DNA of 64,000 bases from Ailurus styani (GCA_002007465.1 LNAC01000163.1:1510896-1574895); one strand, 5' to 3'; positions 1-11,189 are shown, counted from the first letter of the stretch. The notes: generated by a model from the letters alone, not told the origin. Made by a program: numbers and translations.

Positions 1-1
1 G

Positions 2-205
2 TTTAAGGTCAGAGTCAGGAAATGGGGACCCCCAGGTGGTTATGACAATCATCCCATAGTATTTGTTGATGAGGAAAACCTTTCTCAAAGGCAACACCAT
101 CATGAATTTATGCGAGGGAAGACCGAAAATCTCAAAGTGGCCAATAAAGAGGTGAAGACAGATGAACTCCTTTATATAATAATTTATATGAAGAAAAGAA
201 AAAGG
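2..205 (+). other. Unassigned open frame at left window edge
   Basis: Frame 2 is open from the window edge for about 68 codons and stops at TAA 206-208. That TAA lies inside a good splice-donor match (AAG/GTAAGC, junction at 204/205). The translation holds the stretch WGPPGGYDNHPIVFVDEENL and a basic C-terminus. I do not recognise the protein. It could be the 3' part of an internal exon, a decayed retrocopy, or a chance open frame; a random frame of this length is not rare. The start lies outside the window. Confidence 0.2.
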
Positions 206-379
206 TAAGCACTAACAAACTACTTTTGATACTTTCTTTACAGAGAAATTAAATATTTAATTCTCAATGTTTCTAAGATTTAAATTACAGTGTACTAAAT
301 AAATATTAGTTTGACTGTGTTTTTCATTTCCCCATACATTTCCAACCAATGGTAAGACAGTTTTTAAACTTTTGGCAAG

Positions 380-574
380 TTTTTTAAAGACTGTTTATTT
401 GACAGAGAGAGAGAGAGAGAGAGACCACAAGCCAGGGGAGTGCCAGGCAGAGGGAGAGAGAGAAGCAGGCTCCTTGCTGAGAAAGAGCCCAATGTGGGAC
501 TTGATCCCAGGACACTGGGATCATGACCTGAGCCAAAGGCAGACACTTAACTGACTGAGCCACCCAGGTGCCCC
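380..574 (-). mobile_element. Can-SINE, antisense
   Basis: Antisense copy: A-tail side at 380, tRNA-like head (cacccaggtgcccc) ending at 574. A short TSD TTGGCAA flanks it. The body carries a GA-rich run (antisense of the CT stretch). Confidence 0.9.
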
Positions 575-689
575 TTGGCAAAAATGTTTAAGGTCATGAA
601 ACAATCATAACTTTTCTGATTATTGTAGTTGGTTCCATGTGGCTCCCCCTTGCACATTCTGGTCCTGCACTTGTGTGCAAAGTGAGAAC

Positions 690-1000
690 TGCCTACTTGA
701 GAAGAGTTTTCTCGTGTCCAGGTATTTGGACAACAGTTTGCTGGATATAAAATTCGGGATTCTAACTTTTCTTCCTTTAATCATTTGAAAATCCTACCGC
801 ATTGTCTGATTGCTTCCATGATTGCCATTGAAAAATATAATGGCAATCTGGTATTTGTCCCTTTGTATATGATCTGTTCATCCCTATAAGCTTTTAGAAT
901 TTTCTTTGCCTTTTCTATTCTTCTTAAATGTCCCTAAAATGTATCATATTGTGGGGTTTTATTTACTTCTCTTTGACATGCCCTGTCATCTTTTTTTTTT
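690..1000 (-). mobile_element. Diverged L1-like fragment
   Basis: The phrases 'ttgctggatataaaattc' and 'gattgcttccatgattgcc' resemble antisense L1 sequence of an old mammalian subfamily. It may continue beyond the two SINEs to about 1760. The assignment rests on remembered consensus only. Confidence 0.4.
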
Positions 1001-1023
1001 TTAATTTCAAAAATTTATCTTTA

Positions 1024-1228
1024 GGGGCACCTGGGGGCTCAGTCGTTAGGTGTCTGCCTTAGGCTCAGGTCATGATCCCAGGGTCCTGGGATCGAGCCCC
1101 ACATTGGGCTCCCTGCTCCGTGGGAAGCCTGCTTCTCTCTTCCCCTCCCCCACCCCCCCACCCCCGTTGTGGTCCCTCTCGCTGTGTGTCTCTCTGTCGA
1201 ATAAAGAAATAAAATCTTTTTTAAAAAT
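1024..1228 (+). mobile_element. Can-SINE, sense
   Basis: The head ggggcacctgggggctcag is followed by 'tcgttaggtgtctgcc', the older arctoid-like type. The tail is AATAAAATC plus T/A run. The flanks share TTATCTTTA. Confidence 0.9.
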
Positions 1229-1267
1229 TATCTTTAAAATAATGTATCTTTTCTTTTTTCTTTTTTT

Positions 1268-1464
1268 TAATTTTTTTAAAAGATTTTATTTATTCATTTG
1301 ACACAGAGAGAGAGATCACAAGTAGGCAGAGAGAGAGAGGAGAGAGGAGGAAGCAGGCTCCCTGCTGAGCAGAGAGCCCGATGCGGGCCTCGATCCCAGG
1401 ACCCTGGGACCATGAACTGAGCGGAAGGCAGCAGCTTTAACCCACTGAGCCACCCAGGCGCCCT
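1268..1464 (-). mobile_element. Can-SINE, antisense
   Basis: It runs from TTTTTTAAAAGATTTTATTT to gccacccaggcgccc and lies about 40 bp after the sense copy at 1024. The two form a short-spaced inverted pair. Confidence 0.92.
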
Positions 1465-2924
1465 TTCAGCTTATTTCTTGTATTGTCCTTTCTTATTTCT
1501 TCCTGGAAGTCTCTTCACTCTGGTCTTCCTCAGCTTTATCCATTCTGCTATTTCACCTACTTTTTGTACCTAATATTTCTCCCTAATTCTTTTTTTTTCA
1601 CATTTTCTTGTCCTTGTTTGATATTATTAACATTTCTCTTATCTCTTTTAGTATGCTTATTTTAGCTACTTTAAAATTACTGGTCTATTTGTTCTATTAC
1701 CTTCTGATGGAATTTATAACCTAGCATATTGTCTTTCTTTTGAAATAGTTATTCTTCTCAAATGTCATGTTATTTTGGCCAGCAGACTTATTTTTGCCTG
1801 TGCACATATCAGACAATATACCAGGGGGAAGGCCAGCCCTCAGGTCAGCTTCTGGTTATGATGAATGAGGCCTTAAGTGGAGACACCAGGCACCCCCCTC
1901 CCCCCCCAAAAAATCTAAGTAATCACACTCACTTTTCAAAATAATTTCTCAGGTCAAGACTCCAATTTTTCCTCCCAGAGAGAAGAACATTTGGGAGAGA
2001 CACTTCCAAAAATATTGCTCACCAGTCCTGGAGTTTGGAAGGGGAAGGGTGGGAAAGGTTATTGTCCAGAGTGAGTCAATCCTCAACTCCTCATACACAC
2101 AAGACACCGGCCCTACGGTACAACATTGACATCTGGGGCTGAGCTCTGAGTCACCACAGGTAGAGGCACAAGGCAGGCTGTCAGAGTGATGAGAGAAGCA
2201 AGGACAGGATTCCCACAGCTCTTTTCCTACTTCATCCTTCCCCCGCAATGTCTGGCCACCTCCTGTGCCCAATTCAAAGTCCTTACTCCCCCCACCCCCA
2301 CCCCCACCAGGTAAAAACAGCATCCCACCATCCCGCCACAGGTGTTTATTTCTTGCTTCCTCCAGGATTGCTATCGATGGAGGGAGCCAGCAGTAGGACT
2401 AGTTCAGTGTCTTGGTTGGAACCAGAGCAGAAAACCTAGGGCTCGTTCATCTCCACTGTCCCCTACCTCCAGCGGCTTTCCATTCTCCAACATTCAGTTG
2501 CTCTTACCTCCTCACCCTCTCCGCCCTTTACTGACATTGCCGCTATTCCATTTGCTCTTTAACCTTCTCCCGTCTGGCTTCTGCCCCCAACACTCCACTG
2601 AGAAACCGCTGTATTCAGTGTCTCAGTAGACTCCAGCCTTTTTGCTCATGCATGTTGTGTCCTCATCTCTAACACTTTGACACAACTAATTAATCTCTTC
2701 TTGAAGAACGTTCTCTTGGTTTCTGTGATACCATCACAGTGTCCTGGTTTTCTTCCTGCCTCACAGACTCATTCTTTTCAGGCTCACTTGCTTGCTTCCT
2801 CCACCGGAACCCAACCCCTAAATGTTAGAGGGGCCTAAGCACTCAGCCGGCCATAAAAGATAGATAGTGAAGGGGACCCTTCCAGCAACTTTCATTCACT
2901 TTATAGCAATTAAAGTGATCTTTT
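1465..2924. other. Non-genic interval, nothing recognised
   Basis: AT-rich, then mixed sequence with short C-runs (1897-1909 and around 2289-2307). The open frames here (up to 124 codons, minus strand at 1949-2323) begin in low-complexity sequence and show no domain or coding signature. The part near 2650-2830 may be a very old LINE-like repeat, but I cannot assign it. Confidence 0.5.
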
Positions 2925-3128
2925 ATTTTTCTTTATTTTTTTAAAGAGAAAAAGAGAGTGTGTACACATGGGGGGAGGAGGGGCCAGAGAGAGGGAGAGA
3001 GAGAATCTTAAGCAGGCTCCCTGCTCAACACAGAGCCCAAAGTGGGGCTTGATCTCAGAACCCTGAGATCATCACCGGAGCCAAAATCAGAAGTGGGATA
3101 CTTAACTGACTGAGCCACCAGGTGCCCC
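2925..3128 (-). mobile_element. Can-SINE, antisense, older type
   Basis: It is flanked by imperfect TSDs AAAGTGATCTTTT (2912-2924) and AGAGTGATCTTTT. The body has 'gatctcagaaccctgagatcatcacc' and a degenerate head (gccaccaggtgcccc), so it has diverged more than most copies here. Confidence 0.88.
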
Positions 3129-3149
3129 TAGAGTGATCTTTTAAAAACA

Positions 3150-3357
3150 CAAACTGAATAATGCTACCTCCTGGCTTCCCATTGCACTTGGAATAAAATC
3201 TAATCATGTGGCTATAGTTTATAAGATTTGCATGGTCTGATCACTTTCCCACCTATTCATTAAGCTCCAACTCTGTTCAGGCTCAGAGCTTTCTTATTTT
3301 AATCACTACTATCTCTCTGGAACTTAAACAATAGTGCCTGGCAAATAGTAGGCATGT
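3150..3357 (+). mobile_element. L2 LINE 3' fragment
   Basis: 'ctggcttcccattgcacttgg' followed by 'aataaaatctaatc', and later 'agtgcctggcaaatagtag', match the order of the L2 3' end. The middle is shortened compared with the consensus I remember. Confidence 0.6.
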
Positions 3358-4172
3358 GTAGGAGGCTGAATAATGGCCCCCAGTAATGTCTACACCTTAA
3401 TCTCTGGAACCCGTAAATATGTTACTTTATATTGCAAAGATATAACTAACTTAAGGATCTTGAGATGGAGATATCTGATGTTTGTATGCCCCACAATTCA
3501 TATGTTGAAATCCTAACCCCCAAGGTGATGATATTAGGAGGTGGGGCGTTTGGGAGGTGATTAGGACATGAGGGCAGAACCCTTGTGATTGGGATTCATG
3601 CCCTTAGCAAATTGATGGCAGAGAGCTGGCTTGCCCCTCTGCCATCTGAGGTCACAGTGAGAAGACTGCCGTCAGCGAGGAAGCTGGCCCTCACCAGACA
3701 CTATATTTGCCAGCACCATGACGTTGGACTTCCCAGCCTCCAGAACTGTCAGAAATAATTGCTTGCTGTTTGTAAGCCACGGTCTATGATCTTTTGTTAT
3801 AGCAGCCCCAAGGGACCTAAACTGGGAGATTATCCTGGATTACCCGGGTGAACCCTGAATGTGATCACAAGGGTCTTTAATAAGAGGGAGGCGGGAAGGT
3901 TAAAGGAGGAAGAAAATGATGGGCTGATTGAAGAAGGGGAAGAAAAGGTGATGTGCTACAGGGCCACGAGCCAAGAATTTGCTCAGCCTCTAGAACCTGG
4001 AAAAGATTGGGAAGCGGATTCTTCCTTAAAGCCTCCAAGAAGAACCAGCCCTGCTGACATCTTGATTTTAGTCCATAGAACAGAATTCTGACCTCCAGAA
4101 GTATAAGAGAATGCGTTTGTGTTGTTTTAGGTTTGTGGTAATTTGTTACAACAGCAATAGGAAACTGATGCA
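3356..4172 (+). mobile_element. Old LTR-like (MaLR-type) repeat, split by MLT1
   Basis: Left part 3356-3477 (gaggctgaataatggccccc ... aaggatcttgagatgg) and right part 3824-4172 (gggagattatcctgga ... ttgttacaacagcaatagga) are two halves of one known mammalian interspersed repeat. The element begins TG and ends CA, as solo LTRs do. An MLT1 copy interrupts it. Family identity is from memory and the exact subfamily is unknown. Confidence 0.6.
3478..3823 (+). mobile_element. MLT1-like solo LTR (ERVL-MaLR)
   Basis: It contains the MLT1 landmarks 'aattcatatgttgaaatcct', 'aggaggtggggcgtttggga', 'cctcaccagacac', 'ttggacttcccagcctccag' and 'ttttgttatagcagcccca'. It is a solo LTR remnant with no internal coding region. 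It sits inside an older repeat, so it is the younger of the two. Confidence 0.8.
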
Positions 4173-4632
4173 GCACTCAAAGATTCGGTTGGAGGATTGA
4201 ATGAATTTAAAATATCATCATTTTATATGTATGTCTAAATATGGTACGTCGGAGCCACCCCTCCCCAAAGCAGAAACAGTCCTAGTGGAAGTATACCTGG
4301 GTTATTTTGGGGACTGATTTCCCAACTGGAGTTGTTTATATGCCCCCATTAGTGAAAAGCGATGAGGGAAATGGTGGAGACCTGACTTCACTACAAATGG
4401 TCTGTTCTATTCCTGACTCTAATCAGAGTCTCTTTCCCATTCAGCGGGTAGGATGAGACACATGCCATCCTGTTCCCTTTAGTTTTTCCTTCTCTTTGTT
4501 CACCCTGCCTCCGACCCAAATGTTCTCTAGTTCCAAAATAAAAGCCTCAGCATTGCAATGAATGCAAATACACAATGGTGGGAAATTGCAGTGAGGTCAC
4601 TGCTGGCCTCAAACAGCCAGAAGCATCCTGTT

Positions 4633-4634
<2 letters not shown>
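4173..4634. other. Non-genic interval, nothing recognised
   Basis: Unique-looking sequence with no open frame of note, ending at the CA repeat. Confidence 0.5.

Positions 4635-4685
<51 letters not shown>
4635..4685 (+). repeat. (AC)n microsatellite
   Basis: Uninterrupted AC dinucleotide run of about 51 bp, probably length-polymorphic. Confidence 0.98.
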
Positions 4686-4688
<3 letters not shown>

Positions 4689-4883
4689 TGAGAGAGATGG
4701 GAACACATAAACATATGAATTTGGATTAGATTTTGATTTTTACTTTCAGGAAATTCTGATTTTCTTTTTATCTGACTGTATTTGTAAATTTTTCACAATG
4801 AGCATAAACTATAAAATAAGTAAACTTTAAAACAGAAACTATACCCATTAGATATATAACCTATTTTTAGAATTACTGTGGGG

Positions 4884-5090
4884 TTGGGGTACCTGGGTGC
4901 CTCAGTTGGTCAAACATCTGACTCCTGATTTTGGCTCAGGTCATGATCTCAGGGTTGTGAGGTCAAGCCCCACTTCAGGCTCTGCACCCAGTGTGGAGCC
5001 TGCTTGAGATTCTTTTTCTCCCTCTGTCCTCCCCTCTCACTTCCCTCTCTCTTTCCCTCTAGAAAAAAGAAAGAAAGAAAGAAAGAAATC
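4884..5090 (+). mobile_element. Can-SINE, sense, old type
   Basis: Head 'ggggtacctgggtgcctcag', then 'ttggtcaaacatctgactcc'. This is an older subfamily, with 'cccagtgtggagcctgcttg' in the middle. The tail has become a short (GAAA)n run. Confidence 0.88.
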
Positions 5091-5133
5091 ACTGCAGAGT
5101 TGCTGCCAAGAGCTTGACAAAAATATGAGAGGA

Positions 5134-5337
5134 TGGGGTGCCTGGGTGGCTTGGTCGTTAAGCATCTGCCTTCAGCTTAGGTCATGATCCCAGGGTCCTG
5201 GGATCGAGGCCCGCATCGGGCTCCTCTGCTCAGGGGGGCCCTGCTTCTCCCTCTCCAGCTCCCCCTGCTTGTGTTCCCTCTCTCTCTGTCTCTCTCTCTC
5301 CCTCTGTCAAATAAGTAAATAAAATCTTAAAAACAAA
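5134..5337 (+). mobile_element. Can-SINE, sense
   Basis: 'ggggtgcctgggtggcttgg' then 'tcgttaagcatctgcc'. CT-rich 3' part, then AATAAGTAAATAAAATCTT. Confidence 0.93.
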
Positions 5338-5591
5338 TTAGGCAACCAAAATTATTTCTACGAGGCATGGGTGAGCAAATCCCCAACACGCAGAGTGGCA
5401 GTGTGACTGTAACAGACTGCTCGGCGTCTGTCACACATGCATCTGATTCCTATTCCCGAGTTTTCGACCCAGTATCTTCCGCTTCCTTGAGAAGCTGAAA
5501 CAACTCTCCTTAGTTAGGTGAGTGACTTTTCAAACCTGAGAAGATTTATAATTAAGTACAGAGAAAATGAATTGAATTAAGCACATGGTGT

Positions 5592-5787
5592 TGGGGCCCC
5601 TGGGTGGCTCAGTTGATTAAACGTCTGCCGTTACCTCAGGCCCTGATCGCAGGACCCTGGGATCGAGCCCTCTGTTGGGCTCTCAGCTCTCTGCTCAGCA
5701 GGCAGTCTGCTTCTCCCTCTCCCTCTGTGCTCTCTCTCTCAAATAAATAAATAAAATCTTCTTCTTCTTCTTCTTTTTTCAAAAAAA
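5592..5787 (+). mobile_element. Can-SINE, sense
   Basis: TSD AGCACAT(G/A)G lies on both sides. The tail holds a small (CTT)n run before the A stretch. Confidence 0.92.
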
Positions 5788-6155
5788 GCACATAGAATTA
5801 ATGCTTTCATTTAATTCAGGAAAAGCTGTGTTTGTTTACAATGTTTAGGAGACTGGCAGTCAGTCTTATAATTTTAGGTTGAAAGGAGAATTTGATTGTA
5901 GAAACCGCTTTGAATGTTACAAGATTTAAGAGGTATTCTATATAAAAATATATTAAATGTTCAAAAGTTGTTTAAATAGTAAGCTTTTGCTTATGAAAGT
6001 GTTGAGTTTACCGTCAGGTAATTAAAACATGTTAGAAAATCAAATACGTTTAAATATACAAATGTAATTTCAAATCAGTTAATTAAAAAAAGGAAAGTTG
6101 CTTGTTTACAAATAAAATTATCAGATTTATAAAAAGAAAAACAGAGTTATAAATT
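5788..6155. other. Non-genic AT-rich interval
   Basis: AT-rich unique sequence between two SINEs. No gene signature seen. Confidence 0.5.
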
Positions 6156-6169
6156 AAACTTACAGAGTT

Positions 6170-6357
6170 GGGACACCTAGGTGGCTCAGTCGGTTAAGCA
6201 TCTGCCTTGGATTCAGGTCATGATCCCAGGGTCATGCACTGCATTGGGCTCCTTGTCAGCAGGGAGCTGCTTCTCCTTCTGCCTTCTGCTCCCCCTGCTT
6301 GTGCTCTCTCTATCTCTGATAAATAAATAAATAACCTTTTAAAAAACAAAAATAAAA
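6170..6357 (+). mobile_element. Can-SINE, sense
   Basis: Perfect TSD AAACTTACAGAGTT on both sides. A small internal deletion removes part of 'ctgggatcgagcccc'. Confidence 0.95.
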
Positions 6358-6542
6358 TAAACTTACAGAGTTAAAAAATAGTAGTTTGTAAGAATTTCCA
6401 CATCAATATAGTTACTTAATTTTCAATCCATGTAACTGTAGGTATTCCTTAAAAAGCAGAAAAACAATTCCCCCGACATTAAAAAACACAAACGCATTAT
6501 CATAACTAAATATTTATAACAACAATAGAAGAAAACAAAATC

Positions 6543-6745
6543 GGGGCACCTGGGTGGCTCAGTAGGTTAAAGCCTCTGCCTTCGGCTCAGGTCATGATCT
6601 CAGGGTCTTGGGATTGAGGCCCACATGGGGTTTTCTGCTCAGCAGGCAGCCTGCTTCCTCCCCTCTCTCTCTGCCTGCCCCTCTGCCGACTTGTGATCTC
6701 CCTCTCTGTGTCAAATAACTAAATAAAATCTTTAAAAAAAAAAGT
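6543..6745 (+). mobile_element. Can-SINE, sense
   Basis: Mustelid-like type ('ggttaaagcctctgccttcg', 'ttgtgatctccctctctgtg'). The tail is AACTAAATAAAATC plus A-run. Confidence 0.94.
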
Positions 6746-7038
6746 TTAGAGTGTCTACTTTGGGACTTAACCCTGGAAGGTCTCTGCACTGGGGGGTTTT
6801 TCTCTTTTGTGAAACGGGAAGAATCTCAGCATTAGGGGATGGTTAGAGGTTACCATGACACAATTTCCAACGTTGAGGGTGGTGAGCAGTTGGAGAGCCT
6901 TCTCATGGTGAATGAAGAAGGAAACCAAGAGTGTTCAGGTAAGCTGTAGGCACTTCCTTGGACAGTCTGCGGTATATCTTTGATAAAATGTTTATAGTGT
7001 TTTGGTAAAGTAACAGTTTCAATAAAGCTTTTCCTCCT
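6746..7038. other. Short unique interval
   Basis: No gene or repeat recognised. Confidence 0.4.
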
Positions 7039-7188
7039 GGGGGTGCCTGGGTGGCTCAGTTAAGCGTCTGCCTTCGACTCAGATCATGATCCCGAGGTCC
7101 TGGGATCCAGTCTCACATCTGGCTCCTTGCTCAGCAGGGAGCCTGCTTCTCCCTCTCCTCCCCACTCTTGTTCTCTCTCACTTGTTCT

Positions 7189-7225
<37 letters not shown>

Positions 7226-7270
7226 CTCAAATAAATAAATAAATAAATAAATCTTAAAAAAAAAATAAAA
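7039..7270 (+). mobile_element. Can-SINE, sense
   Basis: It carries an expanded (TC)n run at about 7190-7225 and an (AAAT)n tail, which makes it longer than usual. Confidence 0.94.
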
Positions 7271-7305
7271 GATTGTCTTCACAACTCACAAAGATTCTTT
7301 GCTTT

Positions 7306-7511
7306 GGGCGCCTGGGTGGCTCAGTGGGTTGGAGCCTCTGCTTTCAGCTCAGGTCATGATCTCAGGGTCCTGGGATCGAGGCCCGCATCGGGCTCCCTGC
7401 TCGGCGGGGAGCCTGCTTCCCCCTCTCTCTCTGCCTGCCTCTCTGCCTCCTTGTGATCTCTCTCCCACTGTGAAATAAATAAATAAAATCTTTAAAAAAA
7501 AAAAAAAAAAA
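7306..7511 (+). mobile_element. Can-SINE, sense, young-looking
   Basis: Perfect TSD AAGATTCTTTGCTT at 7291-7304 and after the A-tail (about 7512-7525). Tail of about 20 A. Little divergence from the mustelid-like type. Confidence 0.96.
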
Positions 7512-7525
7512 AGATTCTTTGCTTG

Positions 7526-8006
7526 ACCAAACTTTAGTCAGGCTCCTGAATCTTCTCTTAGGCCCTTCTGTACACTTCCTTGTGAGCAGTGTTAGCCAGA
7601 ACCCGGGTAAATCAGTTTAGCAAGAAACCTCACCCTGGATATCTGATCATCGTGGCTTATCTTCAACAAGAATCCTATTAAGTACCTTTAGCCAGAATCA
7701 TCCCTTACACCTGATGCTTCCTTCCCCTTAGTGATTTGCTTTACAACAATCCCTATCCTGTTCCTTGGCTATACAGCCCCACTTGCCCACGCTATCTTCG
7801 GAGTTGAGTCTAATTCCCTTCTGCAAGACCCCATTTCAGGGGTCCCTACACCTACCATCATGGCCTCCCCTGGTGCTTTACCATCTTCAATAAGTGCCAT
7901 TGAATAATTTTTTCTTTAACATGCAAGAGGATGCACGAGTAAGGATCATATAAACAGATGGAAGCTGTTGTCAGGGTTTTGGTTTCCATGTTAGGTGGTG
8001 ATTTCT
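7526..8006. other. Non-genic interval
   Basis: Unique-looking sequence. No coding or RNA feature recognised. Confidence 0.5.
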
Positions 8007-8227
8007 TTTTATTTATTTATTTATTTATTTTAAGATTTTATTTATTTATGAGAGAGAGAGAGAGAGTGAGTGGGGAGGGGCAGAGGGAGAGGGAGAATCT
8101 CAAGCAGGCTCCACACCCAGGTTGGACCCTGATGCAGGGCTTGATCTCAGGATCCTGAGATCATGACCTGAGCTGAAATCAAGAGTCAGCCACTTAACCA
8201 AACTGGGCGAGTCACCCAGGTGCCCCT
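8007..8227 (-). mobile_element. Can-SINE, antisense, older type
   Basis: A long imperfect TSD (two mismatches in 20 bp, ending GGTGGTGATTTC) lies at 7987-8006 and 8228-8247. The 'gctgaaatcaagagtcagcc' body marks an older subfamily. Confidence 0.95.
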
Positions 8228-8247
8228 CCATGCTGGGTGGTGATTTC

Positions 8248-8817
8248 AAGGGCATTTCTTCTTATTATTATTAGATAGAAGTTCTTACAGAGACACGTAA
8301 TAAGAATTATAATTAATCTCTCTCTGTGATGCCGAAGTCCAGTCTTATAAAAAAAAAGAAGAAAAAAAGAGAAAAACACCTTCCCTACCACAAGGAAGGG
8401 AAGGTAGCTAATGTGGAACAAAGAAGGGAGTTTACCAAATGAGAACCAGAATCTTGGAATCTTGTCTTTCCAATAATTTTCCCAGTCTTTCCTAGGTTAC
8501 CACTCCTCTCTCATGAATCCTTCAGTTTTTTAGCTCTCATAAAATATCTTGATATCTCTTCAACTTTGGGCTTTAATCTGAAAAACTGGCCTCCTGCTCC
8601 TCTTGTGTTAGAAAAATGTAGTTATTATTACCTTTGCATAACGACAATCATATAAAATAATAATAAACACCCTTAAAATGGCTATCCAACATGGACATTA
8701 GAGACTTCCCATATGATTTTAACAAATGGAATATGAAACAACCTCAAATAATTGGATGAAGTTTAATCACATATAATTTTAAGGAGCCAACATCACACTA
8801 ATAAGACATTTTTAAGC
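8248..8817. other. Non-genic AT-rich interval
   Basis: AT-rich, with no gene signature. The minus-strand frame at 8212-8421 lies half in SINE sequence and is not a gene. Confidence 0.5.
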
Positions 8818-9058
8818 TCTCATGTAGAAGAAGTCTGGAAGGAGGAGGTCTGGGACTGGTCCAGGAAATGGGACCGGCTTCCCAAGCTGTTCTCTGTGCC
8901 AGATTCAGCTGTCAGCTGAGACAGTCTTTCCTGTACTTCCAGACATTCCTAAAGACAGACTCCTTGAGAGCAGGACACACATCTCATTCTTATCTCATCT
9001 CATCCATGGTGTTGACCCTATGTCAGAACAATTCTTCAGTCAATATTGGTTGTAAGAT
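8818..9058 (+). repeat. Old interspersed repeat, copy 1
   Basis: The start 'agaagtctggaaggaggagg' and end 'tcagaacaattcttca' recur, diverged, at 10850-10945, where the middle is missing. I infer one ancient repeat family. It is not assigned. Confidence 0.5.
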
Positions 9059-9117
9059 AGGGTGGATGGATGCCCTGGTGGAAGGTTGGATGCCCTGGTG
9101 GATGGATGTAAGATTCC

Positions 9118-9326
9118 TTTTTAGTGTGTGTTTAAGATTTTATTTATTTATTTGACAGAGAGAGAGAGAGCAATCACAAGTAGTCTGAGAGGCAGGCAGA
9201 AAGAGAAGAGGAGGCAGGCTCCCTGCTGAGCACGGAGCCTGATTCAGGCCTTGATCCTGAGACCCTGAGATCATGACTTGAGCTGAAGGCAGAGGCTTTA
9301 AACCCATTGAGCCACCCAGGTGCCCT
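9118..9326 (-). mobile_element. Can-SINE, antisense
   Basis: TSD GGATGTAAGATTC at 9104-9116 and 9327-9339. Confidence 0.95.
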
Positions 9327-9449
9327 GGATGTAAGATTCTAATGGAACTTAATATCTATTACTAACTATGCTGACACAAGAAAAATTACATAAGCATTCA
9401 TTGGCTTTACTGCCTTATCTGGTGGGCCACTGAACAGACCTTTTAGAGT

Positions 9450-9917
9450 AGGTGTCTGCAAACCAGACAGTAAATATTTGAGGCTTTGCAAATCATAAGG
9501 TCTCTGTCACAACTATTCAACTCATGATAGCAGCCGTAGACACAAGAAAATGAATAACCATGCGCCAGTAACACTGAAATTTGGATTTCATGTAATTTTC
9601 ACAGGTATCAAAATATTCTTTTTAGTTTTTAACCATTCAGTATTATAAAAACCATTCCTGAGGCTCCTGGGTGGCTCACTTGGTTAACCGACTGCACTGG
9701 GCTCAAGTTATGATCCCAGGGTCATGGGATCGAGCCCCGAGTTGGGCTCCCTGCTCCTCAGGGAGGCTGCTTTTCCCTTTCCCTGCTGCTCCCTCTGCTT
9801 GTACTCTCTCTGTCAAATAAAATAAAATCTTTAAAAAAAAGAAGAAAAGAAAAAAGCTATTCTTAGTTTGTGAGCTGCACAAAAACAGGCAGTGAGCTAT
9901 AGTTTGCTAACCTTCAG
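9450..9917 (+). mobile_element. hAT-like non-autonomous DNA element, split by SINE
   Basis: 'cagacagtaaatatttgagg', 'aggtctctgtcacaactatt' and 'gtgagctgcacaaaaacagg' ... 'atagtttgctaacc' follow the order of a well-known hAT-Charlie-type mammalian repeat. A Can-SINE splits it at 9661. A shorter relative in the opposite orientation is at 26048-26262. Confidence 0.65.
9661..9855 (+). mobile_element. Can-SINE, sense
   Basis: Head 'ggctcctgggtggctcac', 'gggatcgagccccgagttgg' in the middle, AAATAAAATAAAATCTT tail. It is inserted within the hAT-like element. Confidence 0.93.
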
Positions 9918-11189
9918 CCTAAAAAGGCAAGCTGACCTAGAATTAGAAGCACTAAGAAAGGCAATAAAGCCATGAGGTGGAAACCCTAGGAAGCCAGAGT
10001 GGAATCTAGCTGGCTTTCATTTTCCTTTGGCCTTCCTTTTTCCTCCCCAGGGTCATTCCACATCGCTTTCCTGGGCTCCTGGGGACTTGTTTTCAACCAA
10101 TGTGCCCATTTCCTCATACCTCCAGTGTTACATCATTCAGAACAATATTTTCTTAAAATAGTATTCTGGAAGACTGAAGAACAATCGAGACCCAAAGTAA
10201 TGGCTTTCTAATGATGGGCTTTCATGCACTGAGAAATGTGAGTTCATTAATATCAATAAAGCTCTATGAGCTCCCATGATGAATATCATGCTGGCTTCTA
10301 TTCCTCTCACAAAAGAAACATGTTCCCTGCTTGCCTGACATGGGGCAGCCCTGAAGGCAGGAACAGATGTACATACCTATGCTGGAACGAGTCGTGACGA
10401 CCTACCTGAAGGGAAAAAATATTCTGCATTCTCCTGTGGAGACTGAGACTTCTCATGTGGGGACCTCACTGCTCTTTTCAGAGGTGCCTAGATTTTAGGT
10501 AGCTTCATTCAGGATATGTGAATAAAATAAAGGTTATAGTGTATAACAGATCACATCATCACTTAAATGAGCATTTGTTATATACTTAGTGAATACTTGG
10601 CACTTTGACAATGAGCACTGAGTTATCTCCTTCAGCTCTCACCTAGTTATTTTTGGATCTCTTATTAAACCTCCAGGGCCTGTTAACGAAATGATTTCTG
10701 AGAGAGGAAGCTCAGAAATGACCTCTCTCAATGCATGAAAGCCCTTCATTAGTAATGAGAGCCACTTTTCAGACATCTCTTTCCTGAGTCTCTTCTCCTT
10801 TTGCTGAGCTCTCTCTTCTAGACGTTCTGTGCAAAATTTTTAACCTTCTCATATACAAGAAGTCTGGAAGTAGGCGGTCTCATTCTTACCTCATTCTCAT
10901 CTGTGGTGTTGGCACGACTTCAGAACAATTCTTCAACAAATATCTGCCAAAATGAAGGGTTGGGGATGGGTCCTGAACCACGGAAGCTACTCCTGGGAGA
11001 CTGACAGGTAAATGGAAAGAGCCATAGACCTAAATCCTACGTCTGGCTGGGTGACCTGGTTAAACCAAACCTTCCTGATATTTTAAATAAATGTTTACAT
11101 TTCCGGCTTTTGGGATAAGGAAGGGTTTGCACTTGGCAATTGTCTTCTCAAATCTTTCGCCGTTTGCAAATTGGGGATGATGGTCTGTA
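9918..11189. other. Upstream intergenic interval with faint old repeats
   Basis: No gene. 10545-10640 looks like an antisense MIR scrap ('atttgttatatacttagtga ... cacttt'). 10850-10945 is the second, internally deleted copy of the repeat at 8818. The open frames here lack any coding signature. Confidence 0.45.

Noticed and set aside
4635..4685. Possible CRISPR-like or structured repeat
   Set aside because: Plain AC microsatellite; no spaced direct repeats anywhere in the window, and the genome is mammalian.
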